Positions 57,074 through 64,000 of a DNA stretch of 64,000 nucleotides are shown here, in pieces. A model generated the notes under the pieces. The model was not told where the DNA came from. It ran no database searches and was given only the letters and a program-made list of their open reading frames with translations. The DNA lies in the NCBI RefSeq assembly GCF_009711975.1, contig NZ_VIKW01000022.1, positions 1 to 64,000 on the forward strand, read 5' to 3'. Source of the stretch: Anabaena sp. UHCC 0204 (GTDB taxonomy: Bacteria > Cyanobacteriota > Cyanobacteriia > Cyanobacteriales > Nostocaceae). Every line of letters begins with the position of its first letter. The first letter of the stretch is position 1. Both the position numbers and the translations under genes were made by a program.

Positions 57074-57190
57074 TTATTGTGGTGTTTTTGGGGAAATAGC
57101 CGGAGTGTCATCCCATAATACTGAATTTTTCCTCTTAATGATGCCATATCTAGCGCCGCGCGGCAAAAATAACCCAGAAGATTTTTGCAC
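57074..57190 (-). CDS. Small basic protein upstream of the mannosyltransferase gene
   Basis: A 38-residue frame reads QKSSGLFLPRGARYGIIKRK, then NSVLWDDTPAISPKTPQ. It starts at a GTG (57190) preceded by GAGGAGAACACC, a strong ribosome site, and ends 3 bases before the next ATG. It is too short for standard cutoffs. The strong site and tight junction suggest a translated leader or small protein; the function is unknown. Confidence 0.5.
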   Translation of the reverse strand: MQKSSGLFLPRGARYGIIKRKNSVLWDDTPAISPKTPQ

Positions 57191-57285
57191 GGTGTTCTCC
57201 TCAACTGTCTTATTGAACTAATCTATTGGTATTTGTTCACAAATGCAGAATAATAGTTGTAATACAGTAAAAAGCTTAATTTACC

Positions 57286-57690
57286 ATGTCACAATTAGAA
57301 CGACTACGAAAAATGGCTGAAGATGAACTGACGGAGTATAGCACTGATGCCCGCAAAATGGAAAAACTGCGCCGTAAAATCGGTTTATCAGTATCATTGG
57401 CGGAACAGCGACAAATAAAAGCTGCATTATTAGACACAATGCAGTATAGTAAAATTGCAGAAATTGTGGAAGAGCAAAGACAAGCCGTATCATTGCCTTT
57501 TTGGGGGATTGCTGGTTTAGGTTTGCTGTTTGGGATTTCTCTGAATCAACCTATATGCTTATTAGCAGCGATCGCCGGAACTGTAGCAGCCTTTAAAATT
57601 CAAAAATGGGGTTGGCAATTGCAGGCAAATCGTCTATTATTACGCACATTAGAAGATATTGAAATCCGTATTTCTCAACCGAAAAGTTAA
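57286..57690 (+). CDS. Small membrane protein of unknown function
   Basis: The 134-residue protein has a charged helix (about 1-65) and two adjacent hydrophobic segments (about 68-84, LPFWGIAGLGLLFGIS; and 88-101, PICLLAAIAGTVAA), then a basic amphipathic tail. It forms a likely operon with the TerB-like gene 32 bases downstream. Not recognised. Confidence 0.75.
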   Translation: MSQLERLRKMAEDELTEYSTDARKMEKLRRKIGLSVSLAEQRQIKAALLDTMQYSKIAEIVEEQRQAVSLPFWGIAGLGLLFGISLNQPICLLAAIAGTVAAFKIQKWGWQLQANRLLLRTLEDIEIRISQPKS

Positions 57691-57722
57691 ATAAAAATAG
57701 AGACATTGAGGAGATAGAAATT

Positions 57723-58781
57723 ATGACAAAGTATGATTACATTTTTAAATCGCCAGAGATCATAGAAGAATCATTAAATCAAGAAGAAGCGGTTGCGGCT
57801 ATTGCGGTAATTACAACAATAGTTGATTCTGGAATTGAAGATATAGATGCGGAAAGTTTAGCTGATATTCTCTGGGAATTCGAGATTTTTGACGAATATT
57901 CCGAAGAAGAAATGTTAGAAACTATTGATAGACTCATAGAAATTGCTGAAAAGACCGGACTAGGAGCTTTATTTAATGCTGCTAATGCTGGTATTTCTGA
58001 TGAAGTAGTGTTAGATGGTTTTGCGGCTGGAGTAATTATGCTTTTAGAAGCTGAGGATCTAATTATTCCCGCAGACAAAAAACCTTATTTAAAAGAACTA
58101 CAAATAGCTTTAGAATTAGAAGATGAGGAAGCCGAAGAAATTGTCAAAGAAGTAATAGCTGCAATTGAAGCCGGAGATGAGCAAGAATATATAGATGAAG
58201 AATATGAACCAGTCATATTTAATGAATCTGGTGAACAAATTTATCAATCACCATTTGGTAATTTTACAGTTCCTATTCCTCTTGATTCCGAAGCTGGGGG
58301 GAGAATTCAAAGTCAAGAAGGAATGGTTGGCTTTTCTGATGATTTAGGAACTTTACTAAGAATTGATTATTATCCTCTCTCTCCAGAACAGATTGATGAT
58401 ATAGAATTTCAAGGAGAGGAAACATATTTCCATCAAATTCTTGTAGATAAATATGTTCCCCAGGCAATTATTTCTAATGTCCCTGGTGCTGAAGTCAAGT
58501 ATACAGAATATTTACAAGATAGCTTAGAAAGATATTATTATGTATTAGTTGATATGCCCAAAGGATCAACAATTTCCAAACATGAAAATAATGGTAATGG
58601 CATTAGATTAGATGCTTATCGAGGATTACTATCCTTTGTCAATAGCGAATGTTTATATATAGTCAGTAGCCAACGCAGTTTTTTAAATGGTGAAACTCCT
58701 AGTTCTGTCAAAGAAGAAGCCGAGAAAATTAAGCAAACGATTTTAGCTTTTGTGAAAACTATCGAGTTTACAGAAATTTAA
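57723..58781 (+). CDS. Acidic TerB-like N-terminal domain protein
   Basis: The 352-residue protein has a TerB-like helical N-terminal half (about 20-150; LNQEEAVAAIAVITTIVDSG, ANAGISDEVVLDGFAAGVIM), very acidic, then a beta-rich C-terminal half of unknown type (about 180-350; FGNFTVPIPLDSE). No membrane segment. It follows a small membrane protein gene closely. Confidence 0.75.
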   Translation: MTKYDYIFKSPEIIEESLNQEEAVAAIAVITTIVDSGIEDIDAESLADILWEFEIFDEYSEEEMLETIDRLIEIAEKTGLGALFNAANAGISDEVVLDGFAAGVIMLLEAEDLIIPADKKPYLKELQIALELEDEEAEEIVKEVIAAIEAGDEQEYIDEEYEPVIFNESGEQIYQSPFGNFTVPIPLDSEAGGRIQSQEGMVGFSDDLGTLLRIDYYPLSPEQIDDIEFQGEETYFHQILVDKYVPQAIISNVPGAEVKYTEYLQDSLERYYYVLVDMPKGSTISKHENNGNGIRLDAYRGLLSFVNSECLYIVSSQRSFLNGETPSSVKEEAEKIKQTILAFVKTIEFTEI

Positions 58782-58858
58782 ATTTTCCATATTAGCGATC
58801 GCACAGGACAAAATTGCGGGAAACTAACAACAGGTCTATTGAAGATAAGGAGAATCTC

Positions 58859-59215
58859 ATGGCTTGGACTAAAGTTTTAACAGTTGATGCACTTGCTGCT
58901 GGTGCGAGAGAAGTAGTCAAAGTAGGCGATCGCAAAATCCTACTCCTCAACCACGAAAATAAACTTTACGCTGTAGATAATACCTGCCCTCACCTCAAAC
59001 TGTCCTTAACAAAAGGGAAAATTGAAAATGGGGCGATCGTTTGTTCTTTCCATCGCAGTGCTTTTGACTTAAGTAATGGGGAAGTAAAAACCTGGTGTCC
59101 CTTTCCACCAGTAGTAGGTAAATTATTGGGAAAGGTTTCCCCAGAAAAAACCCTACCTGTCTATCCCCTGAAAGTGGAAGAAGGTAACATCTTGATTGAT
59201 GTACCAGCAGCATAG
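58859..59215 (+). CDS. Rieske [2Fe-2S] protein (small ferredoxin-like)
   Basis: The 118-residue protein has the Rieske pair CPH (TCPHLKLS) and CSFH (CSFHRSAFDL), 17-18 residues apart. The ATG at 58859 is favoured by TAAGGAGA 5-12 bases upstream; an earlier frame at 58814 has none. There is no membrane anchor, so this is a soluble Rieske protein of the NirD/biphenyl-dioxygenase-ferredoxin kind. Its electron partner is unknown. Confidence 0.9.
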   Translation: MAWTKVLTVDALAAGAREVVKVGDRKILLLNHENKLYAVDNTCPHLKLSLTKGKIENGAIVCSFHRSAFDLSNGEVKTWCPFPPVVGKLLGKVSPEKTLPVYPLKVEEGNILIDVPAA

Positions 59216-59391
59216 AAGTTAATTAATATATAGCGGTTGGGTGAAAATCCAATCGCTGCTACATTGTCAGCATCAGGTGGTTATCGAGTTTCGACTACGC
59301 TCAACTACCGCGAAGTCGGGGATCTGAACCTATAATTGGTATATCCCATCATAAAGTTTTTTCAATTCCCCTTCTGGGAAATTATTTGATT

Positions 59392-60501
59392 ATGCTCCAA
59401 AGACTATATGTACATAACTTCAGATGTTTAGAAAACTTTGAACTAACCATGAAAGAGATGTCATCTGCTCTCTTGATTGGAAAAAATGGTACAGGTAAAT
59501 CAACTATTGCAACTGCATTAGAGGTACTTCAATCTATTGGTAGAGGGATAAATAGAGTTGGTCAACTTGTAAAGTCTAAAGATTTTACTCGTAACAGATA
59601 TGATGTTCCCATTCGCTTGGAAATAGAAGTATTACTTGAAGAAAAATTATACAAATATGTCCTGGCTTTGGAATTGCCAGAAAAATTTAAAGAGCTGCGA
59701 GTTTTTGAAGAACAACTTTTAGTTGCCGGAAATCCAATTTACTCTCGCAAAGAAGCACAAGTTACTCTTTATAGTAGTTCAGAAAATCGGGAATCTCAGT
59801 TTTTAGTAGATTGGCATTTGGTAGCCCTTCCAGTCATTCAAGAGCAATCAGAAACAGATCCACTTCATACTTTTAAAAATTGGCTTGCTCATATAATTAT
59901 TTTAGCCCCAATTCCTACTTTAATGACTGGAGATGCCAACGGGGAAACCTTACAACCAAAAAGAGATGGTGCAAATATTGGGGAATGGTTTTCTGGTTTA
60001 CTGGGTAGATATCCTGCGGCTTATAGAGAAGTTGACAAATATTTACGGGAAGTTATGCCCGATTTTCAAGACTTTTTGAATGAACTTATCGGTAAAGACT
60101 TCAAAAGTTTAATTGTGAGATTTGCTGAAAATAATGCAACTTTGAATGTTAACTTTCAAGATTTATCTGATGGTGAAAAATGCTTTTTTCTTTGTACTGT
60201 AGTGTTAGCTGCTAATAAATTTTATGGTCCAGTTTTTTGCTTTTGGGATGAACCTGATAATTATCTTTCTATCTCAGAAGTTGGACATTTTATCACATCT
60301 CTAAGACGTTCATTTAAAAATAATGGACAAATTTTAGTAACTTCTCATAATCCTGAAGCAATTAGAAAATTCTCCAATGAAAACACCTTTGTTCTGGATA
60401 GAAAAAGTCACTTAGAACCAACTTTAATTAGATTGCTTAGTGATATACCTATTACTGGTGATCTAATTAATTCCTTGATTTGTGGTGATATAGAATTATG
60501 A
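59392..60501 (+). CDS. AAA family ATPase (OLD/SMC-like, AAA_21)
   Basis: The 369-residue ATPase has RLYVHNFRCLENFELTM at the start, Walker A GKNGTGKST, the LSDGEKCFFLCT signature, Walker B FCFWDEPDNYL, and a late H-loop ILVTSHNPEAIRKF. It is a compact ABC-type ATPase as found in defence pairs. The ATG at 59392 is used in place of a TTG six bases earlier. It overlaps the following TOPRIM-like gene by four bases (ATGA). Confidence 0.88.
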   Translation: MLQRLYVHNFRCLENFELTMKEMSSALLIGKNGTGKSTIATALEVLQSIGRGINRVGQLVKSKDFTRNRYDVPIRLEIEVLLEEKLYKYVLALELPEKFKELRVFEEQLLVAGNPIYSRKEAQVTLYSSSENRESQFLVDWHLVALPVIQEQSETDPLHTFKNWLAHIIILAPIPTLMTGDANGETLQPKRDGANIGEWFSGLLGRYPAAYREVDKYLREVMPDFQDFLNELIGKDFKSLIVRFAENNATLNVNFQDLSDGEKCFFLCTVVLAANKFYGPVFCFWDEPDNYLSISEVGHFITSLRRSFKNNGQILVTSHNPEAIRKFSNENTFVLDRKSHLEPTLIRLLSDIPITGDLINSLICGDIEL

Positions 60502-60905
60502 GTATAAATAAGAATAAACCACATCTGTTAATTTTACCTGAAGATGATGCTAATCGTCAAATTATTAATGGATTTATTCAAAATTTAAATGTGAATAATC
60601 GGGCTATTCAAATCTTACCAATTGCTGATGGTTGGAAAAAAACTGTAGATAAATTCACAAATGATCATATCAAAGCCATGCGGCAATATCCACAGAGAAA
60701 CATCTTATTAATTATTGATTTTGATGAATGTGAAAATAGATTAGATTTTGTAGAAAATTATATTCCAGATGATATAAAAAATAGAGTATTTGTTTTAGGT
60801 GTACAATCTAATCCAGAGAGTCTAAAGAGAGATATTCAAAAAAATTTTGAGACTATTGGAGAATCTCTCGCTACAGATTGTGTGGAAAATAATCATAAAT
60901 TATAG
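60498..60905 (+). pseudogene. TOPRIM-like partner of the ATPase, cut by an amber codon
   Basis: The 135-residue frame has a TOPRIM-like start (HLLILPEDDANRQIINGF) and an acidic motif LLIIDFDECENRLDFV. After TAG at 60903-60905 the same frame stays open for 26 codons to a TAA at 60984-60986: EHHLLIHNKPELERMILSVK, then PFLFSN. The context ...HKL-stop-EHHLL suggests a tryptophan TGG changed to TAG. The 26-residue tail would be lost. It is coupled to the ATPase by ATGA. Similar ATPase+TOPRIM pairs include OLD- and PARIS-like systems. Confidence 0.7.
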
Positions 60906-61002
60906 GAACATCATCTTCTCATACATAATAAACCTGAGTTAGAACGGATGATTTTATCTGTTAAACCATTCCTGTTTTCAAATTAAACTAAGAAACAATA
61001 TA

Positions 61003-61134
61003 CTAAGTAGGTAGATGCTAATCAACCCAACTATGTAACGAACTGTAAATTACCCAAAACTCTTGGGATTGCTGCGTTCCACTCCGTTCCACTCGCAATG
61101 ACATAGTTATAAGTTTTCCCACCTACCTACTTAG
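61003..61134. mobile_element. 132-base MITE-like element with CTAAGTAGGTAG ends
   Basis: Left end CTAAGTAGGTAG at 61003-61014 and right end CTACCTACTTAG at 61123-61134 are perfect 12-base inverted repeats. The core holds CTCCGTTCCACTCGCAATGA. Non-coding. Confidence 0.75.
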
Positions 61135-61169
61135 AATAAATTAATCATATAGCAAGCCCTAAATAGAAT

Positions 61170-61260
61170 AGGACTTACGCAATAACTCTCTGAAACTCTT
61201 ATTTCTCCGCGTCCTCTGCGTCCTCTGCGGTTCATTTCTTCATGATTTTGCGTAAGTCCT
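61170..61260. mobile_element. 91-base MITE with AGGACTTACGCA ends (copy 2)
   Basis: AGGACTTACGCA at 61170-61181 and TGCGTAAGTCCT at 61249-61260 are perfect 12-base inverted repeats. The element is nearly identical to 34561-34653, including the GTCCTCTGCGTCCTCTGCGG core. It follows a solitary end (61151-61165) of the 24531 family. Confidence 0.85.
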
Positions 61261-61412
61261 GTAGAATATTAACGACAAGCTAATGTTAAATAAAGCTACA
61301 AAATTTTAACAAAACTTTACTAAATAGCTCTGAAAATAATTTTTAGGCGATAATAGAAATATAAGCAAATAGAATTTACAGAAAATAATTCCTCTGTAAG
61401 TAGAGGTGGAAT

Positions 61413-61529
61413 ATGACAACCCAAGATTTTATTATCCCGCATGGTTACACCCATTTACTCGTTAAAATCGGTGTAGTGGTTTTAGCACTATTCCTGTGGT
61501 TTATATTCACAGCTACCCCCGTTGTTTAA
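61413..61529 (+). CDS. Small single-helix membrane protein (38 residues)
   Basis: MTTQDFIIPHGYTHLLVKIG is followed by the helix VVVLALFLWFIFTATPVV and TAA at 61527-61529. AGAGGTGGA lies just before the ATG. The one-helix design of 38 residues is like small subunits of photosynthetic or NDH complexes, but the family was not identified. It is too short for usual gene cutoffs. Confidence 0.65.
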   Translation: MTTQDFIIPHGYTHLLVKIGVVVLALFLWFIFTATPVV

Positions 61530-61544
61530 ATACATTCACAATTT

Positions 61545-61568
61545 AGAGGTGTTTTGCGAAACATCTCT
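61545..61568. terminator. Hairpin between convergent genes
   Basis: AGAGGTGTTT and AAACATCTCT pair over ten bases (one G-T) with a TGCG loop. It lies between the small membrane protein gene and the end of corA and could serve both. Confidence 0.5.
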
Positions 61569-62718
61569 AGCGGTGAAAATCTTTTTGGAAATTCACAGAA
61601 TTATTCAACCAACCACGTCGCCAAAAAAAGAATATCAGACTCATAGCCACTAACGCCATAACTCCTAAACATAAGGGATAGCCCCAATACCAATTTAATT
61701 CAGGCATATTCAGGGGTGATTTTTCAGTATTGAAATTCATTCCGTATACCCCAGCGATAAAAGTCAAAGGAATAAAAATAGAAGAAACCACAGTTAGGAG
61801 TTTCATAATCTCATTCATTTTATTACTAATCGCTGATAAATATACATCCATTAATCCAGATACTAATTCTCGGTATGTTTCCACTATATCCATGACTTGC
61901 ACTGCATGATCATAACAGTCCCTTAGATAAACTCTCACATCATCATTAATTAATTCACTACCATCTCTAATTAAAGAATTTATAGCATCTCTTTGAGGCC
62001 AAATTGCTCGACGAAGTTGCAATAATTCTCTCCTGATTTTATAAATTTTCTGTAAAGTTTTCTGAGTTGGGTTAACAATAACTTCCTCTTCTAAATCATT
62101 AATACGTTCGCCATAAAGTTCTAAAACTGGAAAAAATCCATCAATAATTGCATCTAATAAAGAATAAGCTAAATAATCACTTCCTTGTCTACGGATGATT
62201 CCTTTACCTTTATTAATTCTCATCCTTACGCCATCAAAACAATCATGTTCAGGTTCTTCCTGCACTGTTAGTACATAATGTTTACCTAATACCAAACTAA
62301 CTTGTTCACTATAATAACTCCCATTATTTTGATTAGGCACAACCATGTGAGCAATGATCACTAATTGATCTTCATAATCTTCGATTTTCGGACGTTCTAC
62401 CATATTGACAATATCTTCTAAAACTAGAGGATGTAAATCAAAGGATTGACCTAAACGCTGTAAAATATCTTTGCTACCTAAACCTTGAACATCTACCCAA
62501 GAAACAGATTCTGTATTCAAATAATTACTACATTCTTCTGGATAACTTATTTGTTTATGAATGAAATCAGTTCGGTTATAGTCCATTAAGAAAATGATCG
62601 GCTTTTCAGCATTTTCATCAACAATTATCATTCCCGGTGGAGTTCCTGGTTCATGATAAAATTCTTTACCATAAGACTGATTGATAACTCTAGGTAAACG
62701 GCGGATTTTTTTAACCAT
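61567..62718 (-). CDS. corA: CorA family magnesium/cobalt transporter
   Basis: The 383-residue protein has the CorA signature YGMNF after the first of two C-terminal membrane helices (FIAGVYGMNF), then WYWGYPLCLGVMALVAMSLI. The long cytoplasmic N-domain (LVLEDIVNMVERPKIEDYED; LRRAIWPQRDAINSLI) is typical. It imports magnesium. Confidence 0.94.
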   Translation of the reverse strand: MVKKIRRLPRVINQSYGKEFYHEPGTPPGMIIVDENAEKPIIFLMDYNRTDFIHKQISYPEECSNYLNTESVSWVDVQGLGSKDILQRLGQSFDLHPLVLEDIVNMVERPKIEDYEDQLVIIAHMVVPNQNNGSYYSEQVSLVLGKHYVLTVQEEPEHDCFDGVRMRINKGKGIIRRQGSDYLAYSLLDAIIDGFFPVLELYGERINDLEEEVIVNPTQKTLQKIYKIRRELLQLRRAIWPQRDAINSLIRDGSELINDDVRVYLRDCYDHAVQVMDIVETYRELVSGLMDVYLSAISNKMNEIMKLLTVVSSIFIPLTFIAGVYGMNFNTEKSPLNMPELNWYWGYPLCLGVMALVAMSLIFFFWRRGWLNNSVNFQKDFHR

Positions 62719-62853
62719 AAATATTTGATTTATCGTAGTTACGGAAAAGAAATGGTATTAGTCATCAGAATTTTAACGCATATAAAAAAGTTTGTCCTGT
62801 TACCAAGACAAACTAGAGATTATTAAAAATTAAGGATTTGGGTGAGTGACAAA

Positions 62854-64000
62854 TTAGAACATACCCATGCCGCCCATGCCGCCCATGCCACCCATGCCAC
62901 CCATACCACCCATGCCACCCATGCCACCCATGCCACCCATACCACCCATGCCACCATCAGGCATAGCGGATTGTTTTTCAGGCTTTTCAGCAATAATTGC
63001 TTCGGTGGTTAATACCATGCCAGCAATAGAAGCAGCATTTTGTAAAGCGGAACGAACTACTTTGGCGGGATCGATAATACCCGCAGCAATTAAGTCTTCA
63101 AATTCGCCTGTAGCTGCGTTATAGCCGATATTTAAGTCAGTTTCCCGAACTTTCGACACAATTACAGAACCTTCTGCCCCAGCGTTGTCTGCAATTTGAC
63201 GGAGGGGTGCTTCTAAAGCTTGTTGGACAATATTAGCGCCAATTCTTTCTTCAGCGGTGAGGCTTTGTTTAATTGCTTCCACCTGCATAGATAGATGAAT
63301 CAAGGTTGTACCACCACCAGGAACAATGCCTTCTTCTACTGCTGCCTTGGTAGCGTTGAGTGCGTCTTCAATCCGCAGTTTTCGATCTTTTAGTTCAGTT
63401 TCTGTAGCTGCACCGACTTTGATTACTGCAATACCACCAGCTAACTTAGCAATGCGTTCTTGCAGTTTTTCTGTATCATAATCGGAATCAGTTTCGGCTA
63501 ACTGTTTACGAATTTGAGCAATCCGGGTTTGAATTTCTGGTTTAGCAACACTACCAGCCACAATGGTGGTATTTTCCTTGTCAATGTTGATTTTCTCAGC
63601 AGTTCCCAACATTTCCAAAGTAGCGGTATCTAGGCTCAAACCGATTTCTTCAGAAATCATTTGTCCATCGGTGAGAATGGCAATATCTTCTAACATAGCT
63701 TTACGGCGATCGCCAAAACCAGGAGCTTTAATCGCAGCTATAGCCAATACACCACGAGCCTTATTTACTACTAAAGTCGCTAAAGCATCACCATCTACAT
63801 CTTCAGCAATAATCAGCAAAGGTTGACCTAAACGGGCAACTTTTTCCAAGATAGGTACTAAATCTTGAATACTGCTGATTTTTTTATCGGTAATCAGAAT
63901 CCGAGCATTTTCAAACTCTACTGTCATCCGTTCGTTGTTGGTGATGAAGTAGGGAGAAATATAACCTCTATCAATCTGCATACCTTCAACTACTTCTAGT
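62854..64000 (-). CDS. groL: Chaperonin GroEL, C-terminal part (runs off window)
   Basis: The visible 375+ residues cover the apical, intermediate and equatorial end of Gro[64 protein letters not shown], ending in a tail of about nine GGM repeats and GMF. The frame is open through 64000, so the N-terminal part lies beyond. The [19 protein letters not shown] segment resembles the second cyanobacterial paralogue (Cpn60/GroEL2) more than the groES-linked one; this is from recall. Confidence 0.93.
   Translation of the reverse strand, partial: LEVVEGMQIDRGYISPYFITNNERMTVEFENARILITDKKISSIQDLVPILEKVARLGQPLLIIAEDVDGDALATLVVNKARGVLAIAAIKAPGFGDRRKAMLEDIAILTDGQMISEEIGLSLDTATLEMLGTAEKINIDKENTTIVAGSVAKPEIQTRIAQIRKQLAETDSDYDTEKLQERIAKLAGGIAVIKVGAATETELKDRKLRIEDALNATKAAVEEGIVPGGGTTLIHLSMQVEAIKQSLTAEERIGANIVQQALEAPLRQIADNAGAEGSVIVSKVRETDLNIGYNAATGEFEDLIAAGIIDPAKVVRSALQNAASIAGMVLTTEAIIAEKPEKQSAMPDGGMGGMGGMGGMGGMGGMGGMGGMGGMGGMGMF

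Noticed and set aside
62867-63124. Plus-strand frame rich in PPMPPM
   Set aside because: Antisense of the GGM tail of GroEL.

Overview
The window looks like the chromosome of a filamentous, heterocyst-forming-type cyanobacterium (Nostocales; Nostoc/Anabaena/Dolichospermum relatives). The evidence is AT-rich DNA, frequent HIP1 octamers (GCGATCGC), many short interspersed repeats of the Nostocales kind (CTCTGCG-type heptads, TIR-bounded MITEs, GTAGGGGTTTAGC hairpins), DUF29 and Uma2 proteins, a Cph1-type phytochrome with its response regulator, a TPR-tailed Ser/Thr kinase and phosphoketolase. No rRNA, tRNA, CRISPR array or prophage was seen. The species cannot be fixed from the sequence.

Layout. 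1-5149: type I restriction locus (hsdS end, an inserted hicAB-like toxin-antitoxin pair, hsdR, a YgjP-like metallopeptidase). 5241-9035: central carbon genes on the minus strand, transcribed gap1, pyk, tal. 9233-12618: DUF29 protein, an orphan HicB, an overlapping pair of unknown/toxin-like genes, and a kinase-TPR protein. 12757-15138: phosphoketolase. 15283-16802: toxin-antitoxin cluster (hicA/hicB, higB/higA, lone XRE antitoxin). 16966-19925: dienelactone hydrolase, then a diversity-generating retroelement (DGR) cassette. 20036-28103: Uma2 nuclease, a broken rimM 3' copy, a duplicated two-gene toxin-like unit with a decayed third copy, and full rimM. 28109-36171: avtA, frmA, hemW, PIN/TRAM, DUF433, GNAT, and D,D-carboxypeptidase. 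36172-43259: AEC transporter, then an AIPR + type III restriction cassette. 43317-51000: phosphoribosyltransferase, two GPH-type transporters flanking a glycine-zipper membrane protein, and argS. 51375-55325: phytochrome two-component operon. 55577-64000: mannosyltransferase-like gene, TerB-like and Rieske proteins, an ATPase/TOPRIM-like pair broken by an amber codon, corA, and a GroEL cut by the window end.

The outstanding item is the DGR. A 128-bp template repeat (17881-18008, minus) and a 128-bp variable repeat (18268-18395) at the 3' end of an FGE/C-type-lectin-fold gene differ at 13 positions. All 13 are adenines of the template on the coding strand; every other base is identical. They change nine residues of the C-terminal ligand-binding surface. 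No reverse transcriptase or avd gene is present in the window, so the element would have to be served in trans or be an orphan. The variable protein is encoded with a coiled-coil partner that shares its N-terminal helical module, which suggests a two-protein recognition system.

The rest of the accessory DNA is also defence or conflict oriented: type I and type III restriction, AIPR, ATPase/TOPRIM, four toxin-antitoxin type loci, and a tandemly duplicated pair resembling helical pore-forming toxin components. These are interspersed with ordinary housekeeping genes.
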